A stretch of 64,000 bases of DNA from JALHUB01 sp963719465 (GCA_963719465.1 OY970386.1:372001-436000), one strand, 5' to 3'. Numbered from the stretch's first letter, positions 29,665 to 39,212 are shown. A program made the numbers and translations. Notes: generated by a model from the sequence alone, not told the origin.

Positions 29665-29729
29665 TATGTCAAGAGTTGCCCTAACGACTATCTTTTTTCG
29701 GAATTATATCAGATCGTTACAGGTCCGCG

Positions 29730-29758
29730 TTGACCGCGTGGCCCTCGCTTGGTATAGT
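29730..29758 (+). promoter_or_regulatory. Sigma-70 promoter of the guaB3-like gene
   Basis: TTGACC (29730-29735), exactly 17 bases, TATAGT (29753-29758). It lies 48 bases before the start codon. Confidence 0.75.
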
Positions 29759-29805
29759 TTCACTATACTCCACGCTTTCCCCCACTCCGGAAGGAGGGTA
29801 ACGCA

Positions 29806-31026
29806 ATGAGGGACGTTAGCTGGCAAGGCGTCCCGAATCGGGCGTCTGCATCCTCGGCGGTCATGGACGCTGAGCAGAGGGAAGAGATGCGTCTGGCGCC
29901 GCCCGGCGCGAAGCAGATGCGTCGAGCTTACGGCTTCGACGAAGTTGCGATTGTGCCCGGCGACGTTACCATCAACCCTGAGCTTGTCGACGCCTCTTTC
30001 GCTCTCGGCAACGTCAAGCTGCGGCTGCCGTTTATCGCCGCCGGCATGGACGCGGTGGTCAGCCCGCGTTCCGCCGCCGTCTTCTCGAAGCTCGGCGGGC
30101 TGGCCGTCCTCAACGTCGATGGCCTGCAGACGCGCTACGAGGACCCGGAGGGCGTTCTGCAAGAGATAGCGGCCGAGCCACAGGACACCGTCGGGGCGCT
30201 GCTGCAGAAGATCTATTCGCGGCCGGTGCGGCTCGACCTGGTGGGCGAGCGGGTGCGGGCCGTCAAGCGGGAAGGCGCGCTGTGCGCCGTCTCCTGCACG
30301 CCGGCGAACGCCAAGCGGTTCGCGCCGGTGGCCGTCGAGGCGGGCGTGGACGTGTTCGTCGTCCAGTCGACCGTGACGACGGCTCGGCACAGCTCGCGTA
30401 GCCTGGAGGGTCTTCGATTCGAGAAGCTGTGCGAGCAGGTGCCGGTCCCGGTGGTCGTCGGCAACACCGTCAGCTTCGGGCCGTGCAAGGACCTGATGGA
30501 GACGGGCATCGCCGCGGTGCTCATCGGCGTTGGGCCGAGCGTGATCTGCACGACTCGCGACGTGCTGGGCATCGGCGTGCCACAGGTGACGGCGATAATC
30601 GACTGCGCCGCCGCGCGCGACGCGTACGAGCGCGAGAGCGGGCGGTATGTGCCCATAATCGCTGACGGCGGCATCCACACGGGCGGCGACCTGTGCAAGG
30701 CGTTCGCGGCCGGGGCCGACGCGGCGATGCTGGGAACGCTGCTCGCGGTTGCCGAGGAAGCGCCGGGCGCCGGCTACCACTGGGGGATGTCGGCGCCGCA
30801 TGCGGAGCTGCCGCGGGGCAAGCGGGTGCACGTGGGCGTGCGGGCGAGCCTGGAGAAGATCCTCTACGGCCCGACCTCTCGCAGCGACGGCACGGAGAAC
30901 CTGGCGGGCGTTCTGCGGACCGCGATGGGCGTCTGCGGGGCGAGCACCGTCCGCGAGTTCCACCAGGCGGAGATGGTGATTGCGCCGTCGATAAAGACGG
31001 AAGGGAAGACGATCACCTCGGCCTGA
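29806..31026 (+). CDS. GuaB3-like IMP dehydrogenase family protein
   Basis: 406 residues from the ATG at 29806 (AAGGAGGG upstream). The TIM barrel is that of the IMPDH/GMP reductase family, and the overall build (no CBS domains, AYGFDEVAIVPG at the start, ADGGIHTGGDLCKAFAAGAD in the phosphate site) fits the GuaB3 class. The catalytic loop GVGPSVICTTRDVLGIGVPQ keeps the IMPDH-type Cys. Members of this class have been described as enzymes of purine interconversion; activity here is inferred. Convergent with prmC. Confidence 0.82.
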   Translation: MRDVSWQGVPNRASASSAVMDAEQREEMRLAPPGAKQMRRAYGFDEVAIVPGDVTINPELVDASFALGNVKLRLPFIAAGMDAVVSPRSAAVFSKLGGLAVLNVDGLQTRYEDPEGVLQEIAAEPQDTVGALLQKIYSRPVRLDLVGERVRAVKREGALCAVSCTPANAKRFAPVAVEAGVDVFVVQSTVTTARHSSRSLEGLRFEKLCEQVPVPVVVGNTVSFGPCKDLMETGIAAVLIGVGPSVICTTRDVLGIGVPQVTAIIDCAAARDAYERESGRYVPIIADGGIHTGGDLCKAFAAGADAAMLGTLLAVAEEAPGAGYHWGMSAPHAELPRGKRVHVGVRASLEKILYGPTSRSDGTENLAGVLRTAMGVCGASTVREFHQAEMVIAPSIKTEGKTITSA

Positions 31027-31069
31027 TCTACCGTCTCGCTGAGAGAGGGGACGGTTTCTGGAGGTTTAG

Positions 31070-31105
31070 GGAACGATTCTGAGGGTTGAAACCCTCAGCC
31101 TTTTG
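31070..31105. repeat. Dispersed palindrome CTGAGGG-TTGAAA-CCCTCAG
   Basis: A perfect 7-bp stem with TTGAAA loop between the convergent guaB3-like and prmC genes. It is the same family as the elements at 6.2 kb and in the 196-bp array. It may serve as a terminator (CCTTTT follows). Confidence 0.75.
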
Positions 31106-31133
31106 CTGTTCTTCCAGGTCAAGGAGCCTCGCA

Positions 31134-31976
31134 TCAAGCCACCTCGATACGGATGACACGGTCGAGGCCGGCAAGGTCTCTTTTCACGTCTAGTCGCGCC
31201 CCGGGGAAGCACGCCCGCGTAACCTCCAGCAATCTCTGTCCCTCGTCCCAGGCGATCTCCGCCAGAAGGCAACCGGCCGGTCGCAGGTGCGACGGCGCCG
31301 AGCGTAGCAGCCGCTCCAACACTTCCGTGCCGGTTGGCCCGGCGTCGAGGGCGGCGCGCGGCTCGTGGTCGCGAATCTCGGGCGGCAGCGCTTCCCAGTC
31401 GGCGGTCTTCACGTAAGGCAGATTGGCGACGATGAGGTCGACGGGCTCCGGAAGCGGGTCCAGCAGGTCGCCGGGGAGCAAGCGGATGCGGTCCGAAACG
31501 CCGAAGCGCGCCACGTTGCGGGCGGCAAGAGCCAGAGCGTCAGCGGAGTTGTCGGTGGCGTAGACGATGGCCGGCGGCAGGCGGGTCGCGAGGGCGACGG
31601 CGATTGCGCCACAGCCCGTGCCAACGTCGGCGATGGTGAAGGGCGCATCGGGAGCCAGGCGAAGGGCCTCCTCGACCAGGAGCTCGGTCTCGGGACGGGG
31701 GATGAGGGCGGCCGGCGTCGTATCGAACTCCAGGCCGAAGAACTCGCGGTGGCCGACGATGTAGGCGGTCGGCTCGTGCGTCAGGCGGCGCTCGATGAGG
31801 CGCTGGAAGGCGGAGAGAGCGCCGTCGTCGATGGTGTTGCCCGTGCGAGCGAAGAGCTGGACGCGGTCGAGGCCGAGGACGTGTCGGAGGAGGACTTCCG
31901 CCTCGAGCGCGGCGTCCTCGATGCCGGTGTCCTCCAGGCGGCGTCGCGCGGCAACGAGCGCCTCCGCTATCGTCAC
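31134..31976 (-). CDS. prmC: Peptide chain release factor N5-glutamine methyltransferase
   Basis: 280 residues from the GTG at 31976. It methylates the Gln of the GGQ motif of release factors. The SAM site is DVGTGCGAIAVALA, and the catalytic motif VANLPYV (NPPY-type, here NLPY) is present. GTG overlaps the prfA stop by 4 bases, so it is translationally coupled to its own substrate gene. A longer frame to 32282 is the prfA shadow. Confidence 0.94.
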   Translation of the reverse strand: MTIAEALVAARRRLEDTGIEDAALEAEVLLRHVLGLDRVQLFARTGNTIDDGALSAFQRLIERRLTHEPTAYIVGHREFFGLEFDTTPAALIPRPETELLVEEALRLAPDAPFTIADVGTGCGAIAVALATRLPPAIVYATDNSADALALAARNVARFGVSDRIRLLPGDLLDPLPEPVDLIVANLPYVKTADWEALPPEIRDHEPRAALDAGPTGTEVLERLLRSAPSHLRPAGCLLAEIAWDEGQRLLEVTRACFPGARLDVKRDLAGLDRVIRIEVA

Positions 31977-33049
31977 GCGAGCTGTTCTTCCAGCAGGCGC
32001 GCCTGCTCGCTGGTCGAGACGGCATCGATGAGCGGGTCGAGCTCGCCGTCGAGGATGGCCGGCAGGTTGTGGAGCGTCAGGCCGACGCGGTGGTCGGTGA
32101 CGCGGTCCTGAGGGAAGTTGTAGGTGCGTATCTTTTCCGCGCGTTCGCCGCTGCCGACCTGCGAGCGGCGGGTCTCGGAGACCTCCTGCGCCTGGCGCTG
32201 CTGCTCGTAGTCGTAGAGGCGGGCGCGGAGGACGGCCATGGCGCGGACGCGGTTCTTCCACTGGGAGCGCTCGTCCTGGCACGTAACGACGATGCCCGTG
32301 GGGATGTGCGTCAGGCGAACGGCGGTGGCGACCTTCTGAACGTTCTGGCCGCCGTGGCCGCTGCTGTGGAAGATGTCGACACGGAGGTCGTCCTCGTTGA
32401 TGGCGACGTCGACCTCTTCGGCCTCAGGCAGGACGGCGACGGTGGCGGTTGACGTGTGGATGCGGCCCTGCGCCTCGGTAAGCGGCACGCGCTGAACGCG
32501 ATGGACGCCGCTCTCGTACTTGAGGCGGGAGTAGGCGCCTTTGCCCTTGACCTCGAACACGATCTCCTTCATGCCGCCCATGCCGCTCTCGCTGTGAGAC
32601 ATGATTTCGACCTGCCAGCCGTGGGCTTCGGCGTAGCGCGTGTACATGCGAAAGAGATCGGCAGCGAAGAGGGCGGCTTCGTCGCCGCCGGTGCCGGCGC
32701 GGACCTCGACGATGACGCTCTTCTCGTCGCGCGGGTCCGGCGGCAGGAGGGCGCGGCGGATCTCGAGCTCGAGCGCCTGCTTCTGCTCGGTCAGGCTGTC
32801 GACCTCTTCGCGGGCGAGGGCCTCCATATCGGGCTCGTTCGCCTCGTCGAGAAGGGCGCGGGCGTCGGCGAGGGCCTGGTCGGTCTGGCGGTAGCGGCGG
32901 TAGAGGGAGACGAGCTCCTCCAGCGACGCGCGCTCCTTGGCGAGCGCCTGCAAGCGTTCGTAGTCGGAGGTAAGCTCGGGGCGCGCCATTTCGGCGCTGA
33001 GCTCTTCGTAGCGGTCGACGAGGGATTGCAATCGGTCAAGCATGGTCAT
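31973..33049 (-). CDS. prfA: Peptide chain release factor 1
   Basis: 358 residues. It recognises UAA and UAG and triggers peptide release. The GGQ motif lies in SSGHGGQNVQKVATAVR, and the stop-codon recognition region reads HRVQRVPLTEAQGR (PxT with Leu in the middle). The N-terminal coiled coil (residues 1-90) and the late RTYNFPQDRVTDHRVG are intact. Translation is coupled to prmC downstream. Confidence 0.95.
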   Translation of the reverse strand: MTMLDRLQSLVDRYEELSAEMARPELTSDYERLQALAKERASLEELVSLYRRYRQTDQALADARALLDEANEPDMEALAREEVDSLTEQKQALELEIRRALLPPDPRDEKSVIVEVRAGTGGDEAALFAADLFRMYTRYAEAHGWQVEIMSHSESGMGGMKEIVFEVKGKGAYSRLKYESGVHRVQRVPLTEAQGRIHTSTATVAVLPEAEEVDVAINEDDLRVDIFHSSGHGGQNVQKVATAVRLTHIPTGIVVTCQDERSQWKNRVRAMAVLRARLYDYEQQRQAQEVSETRRSQVGSGERAEKIRTYNFPQDRVTDHRVGLTLHNLPAILDGELDPLIDAVSTSEQARLLEEQLA

Positions 33050-33205
33050 CCATCCACAGAGAAACCCCGAACGCGTCGGGGCTTCCGGGCGGATTCAATG
33101 ATACCATGGGACGCACGCGCGAGGACAATGCTGGTTTGACAATCGTGTCAGTAGGCACGAGAATCGCCTTGGCAGGTCCCGCGATGGGATAGGAGGTCGC
33201 AGAGA

Positions 33206-34468
33206 ATGAGGCTCTTGGATTCCTTCGGACCCGCTCTGGAATGCTGCGAGGGTTTGGCTGACCTGTCGGCCGGTAAGTCCCGTGATGGCGTTCTGTTGGC
33301 CTCCCGAGTCCCATTTGAAGCCAGGCAACTCTACAACGGCCAAATCGTGTGCGGGTGGATGACCTGCGGCCCCGTGGAGTCATTCGACGCCGAAGTGCTC
33401 CAGGGGGATGTGCACGACCCGCCCGCCAACATCAGGATTCACGGGCTTCAGGTGTTCCACAGCTCGATCTCCCCCAGGATCAGCAGCGGCGTCGCGTACG
33501 GGTCGGAAATGAGGATCGAGGGAGCGCTTGCCTCGAAGGATCAGCCGACCTCGGTGGAATTCACGATGGTGAACCTCCCGTTCGAGCCGTCGGCTAGGCC
33601 CCCTCTTCCCTTCGAACTGATGACAGACGGATACCGGCTTCGCTTCTCGCCACTTCCGGACTACGAGCAGACTCATGAGAGGTTGAAGCATCTGTCCGGA
33701 GTGGCTCCCACGGCCGCGTGCGCCGCCGCGCGTCCAGATCAGGGAATCGTGAGCCCCGAGGAGGTGGCCGGAACGGTCGGCTCGGTCTGCACCGCGCTCT
33801 CCTTGGCTACTGGCAATAAGGTGGCTTGGATCAATTGGCGAACAACGGGTCAACAAGCGTTCACGACGAAGTTGCATGCCTCGGCAGCCATCAGAAGTTT
33901 TGGGAACACAATCATGGCCCTTGGGTGGCAACTCGACTTCGAGGACGTGGTGCGAGGTTGGTTGGCCTTGACTTACGAAGGAAAGCGATACTTGTCGCCG
34001 TTGGTTGACTACTTTCTTGATGCGGCGGGGGAGGGAACTTACCTGCAAACGCGCGCGCTGACAACCGCTAGCCTGTTGGATTCGGTCACTAGCCACTACG
34101 CCGAACGGACAGGCTCTGGGTTTCTCTTCGGGGACGGCGAGTGGGGGACCATGAAATCGAAGTTGAGGGGGAACCTGAAGGAAATACACCCTCTACTCGA
34201 ATTGAACATGAACGCGCTGCGTCGCCGCCCGTTCAAAGAGAATCTAGCAAGGCTGTTCAGCGATCACGATCTTCCCGTAGAAGACGTTGACAAAATTGTG
34301 AGAATCAGGGATAGGCTGATTCACAGCGGTGAGTTCCTCAAGGGCACGCGCCCATGGGACCAGTACTTGACGTTGCTTCGAGCCGCGTATGCGACCCTCT
34401 CTCGCCTCGCGGGATACTCAGGCGATATTTGGGCTAGGTTGACGTGGCGTCAACGCGGAGAAGACTGA
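33206..34468 (+). CDS. Possible ApeA-like HEPN-domain protein
   Basis: 420 residues from the ATG at 33206 with AGGAGGT at 9 bases. The N-terminal half is beta-rich with no obvious family. The C-terminal 180 residues are helical and contain VRIRDRLIHSGEF, an R-x4-H pattern typical of HEPN RNases, followed by WDQYLTLLRAAYATLSR. The overall plan (beta N-terminal domain plus HEPN) resembles ApeA-type defence proteins. It lies between prfA and hisS, and its end overlaps hisS by 35 bases (convergent). Family assignment is tentative. Confidence 0.6.
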   Translation: MRLLDSFGPALECCEGLADLSAGKSRDGVLLASRVPFEARQLYNGQIVCGWMTCGPVESFDAEVLQGDVHDPPANIRIHGLQVFHSSISPRISSGVAYGSEMRIEGALASKDQPTSVEFTMVNLPFEPSARPPLPFELMTDGYRLRFSPLPDYEQTHERLKHLSGVAPTAACAAARPDQGIVSPEEVAGTVGSVCTALSLATGNKVAWINWRTTGQQAFTTKLHASAAIRSFGNTIMALGWQLDFEDVVRGWLALTYEGKRYLSPLVDYFLDAAGEGTYLQTRALTTASLLDSVTSHYAERTGSGFLFGDGEWGTMKSKLRGNLKEIHPLLELNMNALRRRPFKENLARLFSDHDLPVEDVDKIVRIRDRLIHSGEFLKGTRPWDQYLTLLRAAYATLSRLAGYSGDIWARLTWRQRGED

Positions 34469-35699
34469 CCGCCTCCGGCAGCGGCAGCTCGCGCTGGCCG
34501 GCGTCGGCCATGTTGCGAAGCTGCACCGTTCCTGCCGCAAGCTCCCGCTCGCCCAGAATCAGCACCCACTTCGCGCCCAGGGCGTCGGCCTGGCGCATCT
34601 GCGACTTCAGGCTGCGCTCGCCGGTGGCAAGCAGCGTCGGTACCCCTTCGCGGCGCAGGGCGTCGGCCAGCTTCAGCGCCTCGACGCGCGCGGCCGGACC
34701 CTGGAAGGCGACGTAGGCGTCCGGCGCGTCGGGCGGTGCAGCGGCCACCTTTTGCTCCTTCATGTTCAGGATGATGCGCTCGATGCCGGTGGCGAAGCCG
34801 ATGGCAGGCGTGGGCGGGCCGCCCAGCTCTTCGATGAGGTAGTCGTAGCGGCCGCCGGCGCCGATGGTGCTCTGGGCGCCGCCGCCGCGCGGCTGAATCT
34901 CGAAGACGGTGCGGGTGTAGTAGTCGAGGCCGCGCACGAGATGGGGCGTGAGGTCATACGGGATGGCCAGGGCGTCGAGGAAGCGGCGGACGTCGGCGAA
35001 GTGCGCGGCGCAGGCGTCGCAGAGATAATCGACGATGGAGGGGGCGCCGGCGACGATGGGCTGGCAGCTCTCCTGCTTGCAGTCGAGCAGGCGCAGAGGG
35101 TTGCGCTCGTAGCGGTCGCGGCAGTCGCGGCAGACGGAGGTCAGGTGCGGCTGGTAGTACGCTTTCAGCGCTTCGAGGTAGCGCGGGCGGCAGTTGCGGT
35201 CGCCGATGCTGTTCAGCATGAGGACGAGGTCGCGAAGGCCGAGGTCGGCGAAGAGGCGCCATAGCAGGTCGATGACCTCGGCGTCGACGGCGGCGTCCGC
35301 GGCGCCGATGGCTTCGACGTCGAACTGGGTGTGCTGGCGCCGGCGGCCGGACTGGGGGCGCTCGTAGCGGAAGGCCGGCGACAGGCAGTACAGGCGGACG
35401 GGCTGCGGCAGGTTCTTCATGCCGTGCTGAAGATAGGCGCGACAGATGCTGGCAGTGCCCTCCGGCTTGAGAGCGAGGCGGTCGCCGCTGCGGTCTTCGA
35501 AGACGTACATCTCTTTGCGCACGACGTTGGAGCCCGCGCCGGCGCCGCGTTCGAAAAGGGCGGCCTCTTCGAAGACTGGCGTATCGATGCGGGCGTAGCC
35601 GAAGAGGCGGCAGAGGCGCTCGGCGGCGTCGATGGCTTTTCGCCAGTAGGGCTGCTCGGGCGGGAGCAGGTCGGCGGTGCCACGAGGGGCGGAGATCAA
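34434..35699 (-). CDS. hisS: Histidyl-tRNA synthetase
   Basis: 421 residues from the TTG at 35699, which has AGGAG 8 bases upstream and gives the normal family start (ISAPRGTADLLPPEQPYW). Class II motif 1 lies near FGYARIDTPVFEE, motif 2 near RYERPQSGRRRQHTQFD, and the histidine-binding stretch is LVRGLDYYTRTVFE. The anticodon domain follows from about residue 325. A longer frame to 35783 runs into a dispersed repeat. Confidence 0.95.
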   Translation of the reverse strand: MISAPRGTADLLPPEQPYWRKAIDAAERLCRLFGYARIDTPVFEEAALFERGAGAGSNVVRKEMYVFEDRSGDRLALKPEGTASICRAYLQHGMKNLPQPVRLYCLSPAFRYERPQSGRRRQHTQFDVEAIGAADAAVDAEVIDLLWRLFADLGLRDLVLMLNSIGDRNCRPRYLEALKAYYQPHLTSVCRDCRDRYERNPLRLLDCKQESCQPIVAGAPSIVDYLCDACAAHFADVRRFLDALAIPYDLTPHLVRGLDYYTRTVFEIQPRGGGAQSTIGAGGRYDYLIEELGGPPTPAIGFATGIERIILNMKEQKVAAAPPDAPDAYVAFQGPAARVEALKLADALRREGVPTLLATGERSLKSQMRQADALGAKWVLILGERELAAGTVQLRNMADAGQRELPLPEAVSLLRVDATST

Positions 35700-35735
35700 A
35701 GGTTCACTCTCCTGTGTTCCTGCAGTGCACTCGCG

Positions 35736-35813
35736 AGGCGGGCAAGATGCCCGCCCTACGCGGGTCTTTCGGCGGCACGTCATCGGAGCGGGCAGGATGC
35801 CCGCGCTACGCGG
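35736..35813. repeat. Two copies of a GCGGGC-AAGAT-GCCCGC palindrome
   Basis: Palindromes at 35738-35754 and 35788-35804, each followed by a CTACGCGG stretch, 50 bases apart, upstream of hisS and before rel. A different dispersed palindrome family from GGGTTGAAACCC. Confidence 0.75.
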
Positions 35814-35925
35814 TTCGTGGGGCCGAAGGTCAGCGCAAGCATAGCGAAGGGACGGCGGCGTTGTAAAGGCAGCGCTCGATTAAAAGGGCTTGCCCCGGTA
35901 TGCTAGAGTTGATCAGGAGACTTCG

Positions 35926-38157
35926 ATGGTCGCGACGATAGACGAGCTGCTCGAACGGGCCAAATCGTACCTGCCGGCCGACAGGGCGCAGCTTGTGGAG
36001 GAGGCGTACCGCTTCGCGGAGGAGTGCCATCGCGGCCAGCTACGAAAGACAGGCGACCCCTACATAACTCATCCCCTCGGTACAGCTGCCACCGTCATCG
36101 AGCTGCAACTCGACGCGTCGGCCGTGGCGGCTGCTCTCATCCACGACGTGCAGGAGGACTGCGGCGTCTCGAACGCGGAGGTGGCGAAGCGTTTCGGGCG
36201 GGAGGTCGCGCACCTCGTCGATGGTGCGACGAAGCTGGAGAAGATCGCCTGGAAAGCGCCGGAGGGAGCGGTCGGCGACCGGGCGGCCCAGGCGGAGAAC
36301 CTGCGGAAGATGTTCCTGGCGATGGCGCGGGACGTGCGCGTCGTCATCATCAAGCTGGCAGACCGGCTACACAACATGCGCACGCTGTATGCGCTGTCGC
36401 CGGAGAAGCAGCGGCTGGTGGCGCAGGAGACGATGGAGATCTACGCGCCTCTGGCCGGTCGGCTTGGCATCTGGCAGATCAGCCGTGAACTGGAGGACCT
36501 ATCTTTCCGCTATCTGGACGAGGAGCGGTACCGGCAGATGGCGAATCTGCTGGCGTCGAGCCGGGCAGCGCGCGAGAAGTACATATCGCAGGTGGAAACG
36601 ATCCTTCGTAAGGAACTCGACAAGAACGGCATAGCGGCCGAGGTGCAGGGGCGGGCCAAGCACCTGTACAGCATCAGCCAGAAGATGGCGAAGTACGCGA
36701 AGCAGGGCAAGACCTTCAACGAGATATATGACCTTCTGGCGCTGCGCGTCCTCGTCGAAACGGAGGCGGACTGCTATCGGACGTTGGGCGTCGTTCACAA
36801 CATCTGGCGGCCGATTCCGGGCCAGTTCGACGACTACATCGCGAACCCGAAAGAAGGCGTCTATCGCTCGCTGCATACGACCGTGCTCTGCCTAAACGCG
36901 CGGGCGCTGGAGGTGCAGATCCGGACGCACGAGATGCACCGGCTGGCGGAGTACGGGGTCGCGGCGCACTGGCGCTATAAGGAGGGCGGCAAGCGCGACC
37001 ATCGCTTCGAGGAGCGGGTGGCCTGGCTGCGGCAACTGCTGGAATGGCAGCGCGACATGGCGGCGGCCGACGACTTCGTCGAGCTGGTGAAGACGGACCT
37101 GTTCCAGGACCAGGTCTTCGTTTACACGCCGAAGGGCGAGGTGAAGGACCTGCCGATCCGCTCGACGCCGATTGACTTCGCCTATCGCATTCACACCGAC
37201 ATCGGGCACCGCTGCATCGGTGCGCGGGTGAACGGACGGCTCGTGCCGCTCAACTACCAGCTTCAGAACGGCGACATGGTCGAGATCCTGACGAGCAAGG
37301 CGCCGCGCGGCCCTTCGCGCGACTGGCTGAACGCGGACCTGGGCTACGCGATGACCAGCCATGCTCGCGAGAAGATACGCGGCTGGTTCAAGCTGCAGGA
37401 GCGGGCGGCGAACGTGGAACGCGGTCGCGACCTGCTGCACAAGGAGCTGCGCCGGCTCGGGCTGAGCGTCGCGGAGGCGCAGGAGCTGCTGCTGCGGTCG
37501 TTCAAGATCGACGAGATGGACGAGTTCCTGGCGGCGCTGGGCTACGGCGGCATCAGTCTGAATCAGATCTCCTCGAAGCTGGCGCCGCTGGTGCAGCCGG
37601 AGGCGCAGCCGGAAGAGCTTGCGGTCGAAGCGCCCCTGAGGCCCGTCTATACTGCGAACGTCGAGGTGCTGGGCACGGGTGATCTGCTGACCCAGCTTGC
37701 CCGCTGCTGCAACCCCGTGCCGGGCGATCCGATCATCGGCTACGTGACCAGGAGCCGCGGCGTTACGGTCCATCGGAGCGATTGTGGCAATGTGTTGCGG
37801 GAAGACGAGACGGAGCGCCTCGTCGAGGTGCAATGGGGACGCAGGGGACAGCTCTATCCGGTCGCGGTGCGCATCGAAGCGTGGGACCGCGTTGGGCTGC
37901 TGCGGGACATCGGCAGCATTGTCGCCGAGGAGAAGGTGAACATGTCGGCGGTCCGCACGCAGGAGCACAACGACCACACTGTAAGCGTCTTCCTCACGCT
38001 GATGACCGAGGGGGTCGACCAGCTCACGCGGCTTCTGAGCAAGCTGGAGGTGGCGCGCGGCGTCTTTTCCGTCGACCGGCACTTCGAGGGCGGCGAGCCT
38101 GGACGGGCAAGCGCTGCGAGGACCGGCCACGACGTGGCGTCGAAGCCGGGCGCCTAG
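35926..38157 (+). CDS. Bifunctional (p)ppGpp synthetase/hydrolase-type Rel protein
   Basis: 743 residues from the ATG at 35926 (CAGGAG upstream). It makes and degrades the alarmone (p)ppGpp. The HD hydrolase domain is intact (ALIHDVQED near residue 73). The synthetase domain follows (YDLLALRV; GVYRSLHTTV), then TGS (VFVYTPKGEVKDLP) and a C-terminal ACT domain. The synthetase charge motif is QFDDYIA, closer to the EXDD of RelA than to the RXKD of bifunctional Rel. Sits alone between hisS (divergent) and the ABC operon. Confidence 0.93.
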   Translation: MVATIDELLERAKSYLPADRAQLVEEAYRFAEECHRGQLRKTGDPYITHPLGTAATVIELQLDASAVAAALIHDVQEDCGVSNAEVAKRFGREVAHLVDGATKLEKIAWKAPEGAVGDRAAQAENLRKMFLAMARDVRVVIIKLADRLHNMRTLYALSPEKQRLVAQETMEIYAPLAGRLGIWQISRELEDLSFRYLDEERYRQMANLLASSRAAREKYISQVETILRKELDKNGIAAEVQGRAKHLYSISQKMAKYAKQGKTFNEIYDLLALRVLVETEADCYRTLGVVHNIWRPIPGQFDDYIANPKEGVYRSLHTTVLCLNARALEVQIRTHEMHRLAEYGVAAHWRYKEGGKRDHRFEERVAWLRQLLEWQRDMAAADDFVELVKTDLFQDQVFVYTPKGEVKDLPIRSTPIDFAYRIHTDIGHRCIGARVNGRLVPLNYQLQNGDMVEILTSKAPRGPSRDWLNADLGYAMTSHAREKIRGWFKLQERAANVERGRDLLHKELRRLGLSVAEAQELLLRSFKIDEMDEFLAALGYGGISLNQISSKLAPLVQPEAQPEELAVEAPLRPVYTANVEVLGTGDLLTQLARCCNPVPGDPIIGYVTRSRGVTVHRSDCGNVLREDETERLVEVQWGRRGQLYPVAVRIEAWDRVGLLRDIGSIVAEEKVNMSAVRTQEHNDHTVSVFLTLMTEGVDQLTRLLSKLEVARGVFSVDRHFEGGEPGRASAARTGHDVASKPGA

Positions 38158-38243
38158 CAGCCGCCGGATTCCTCAGTTCCGCCGCCCCAAAACATTGCGG
38201 GCGCCCACTTGAGAAGCCTCCGCGAAGATGGTAGTTTGGTGTT

Positions 38244-39212
38244 ATGAGGGATCAAGCAGCCATCACCATTCAGGGACTGAGCAAGCGCTACGGCGACGTC
38301 GTCGCCCTCGACAACATCGACCTTGAGGTGGAGCGCGGCACGGTGTTCGGGCTGCTCGGCCCCAACGGCGCCGGCAAGACGACCTGCGTGCGCATCCTCA
38401 CGACGATTCTCCGGCCCGACGGCGGTCACGCGAGCGTTCTCGGCCACGACGTCGTTCGGGAAGCGGGGACGGTCCGCTCCCTTATCGGCCTGGCGGGCCA
38501 GTACGCGGCGGTGGACGGCAACCTGACGGGCCGTGAGAACCTGCGCCTCATCGGACGGCTGACGCACATCCCCCGACGGGAGATAGCGGCCCGCGCGAAA
38601 GAGCTGCTGACTTCGTTCGGGCTGGCGGACGCCGGGGACCGGCTAGTGCGCACCTACTCGGGCGGCATGCGGCGTCGCCTTGACCTGGCGGCGGCGCTGG
38701 TCCACCGGCCGGAGGTCGTCTTTCTCGACGAGCCGACGACAGGGTTGGACCCGCAGGGACGTCTGCAGATGTGGGCCGTCATACGCCAGCTCGTCGCGGA
38801 TGGCACGACGGTGCTGCTGACCACGCAGTACCTGGAGGAGGCCGACCGCCTGGCGCAGTGCCTGGTGGTGGTGGACCACGGCAAGATTATCGCGGAAGGG
38901 ACGTCGGTCGAGCTGAAGGCGCGCCTGGGCAACACGGTGGTTGAGGTGGAACTCGGCGACGAAGCGGACGTGATCCGGGCGCAGCAGATGCTGGCGCACG
39001 TCAATGCCGAACGAGACGGCAACTCCGTCCGCTTCAGCACGAGCGACGGCGCCCGCTCGCTGGTCGAGAAGCTCTGCTCGCTGGAGGACGCCGGCCTGAA
39101 GCTCGCCAACCTGACGGTGCGCGAGCCCAGCCTCGACGACGCGTTCCTGGCGCTGACGGGCGAGCGCCCCGAGGGGTCGGGCTCGGACGACGGCGGAGAG
39201 GAGCGACGATGA
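38244..39212 (+). CDS. ABC transporter ATP-binding protein (DrrA-like)
   Basis: 322 residues. Walker A GPNGAGKTTCVR, signature YSGGMRRRLDLA and Walker B VVFLDEPTTGLDPQG are all intact. The roughly 80-residue C-terminal extension (after 230) is typical of the DrrA branch, which exports drugs, lipids or antibiotics. Its stop is one base before the permease start, so both subunits are translated together. Confidence 0.93.
   Translation: MRDQAAITIQGLSKRYGDVVALDNIDLEVERGTVFGLLGPNGAGKTTCVRILTTILRPDGGHASVLGHDVVREAGTVRSLIGLAGQYAAVDGNLTGRENLRLIGRLTHIPRREIAARAKELLTSFGLADAGDRLVRTYSGGMRRRLDLAAALVHRPEVVFLDEPTTGLDPQGRLQMWAVIRQLVADGTTVLLTTQYLEEADRLAQCLVVVDHGKIIAEGTSVELKARLGNTVVEVELGDEADVIRAQQMLAHVNAERDGNSVRFSTSDGARSLVEKLCSLEDAGLKLANLTVREPSLDDAFLALTGERPEGSGSDDGGEERR

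Noticed and set aside
31100..31135. Copied prfA tail downstream of prmC
   Set aside because: Only 13 bases (GCTGTTCTTCCAG) match the prfA end; too short to separate from chance.
34434..35783. Longer hisS start at 35783
   Set aside because: The extra 28 codons lie inside a dispersed palindrome repeat; the TTG at 35699 has a good ribosome site and the normal family start.
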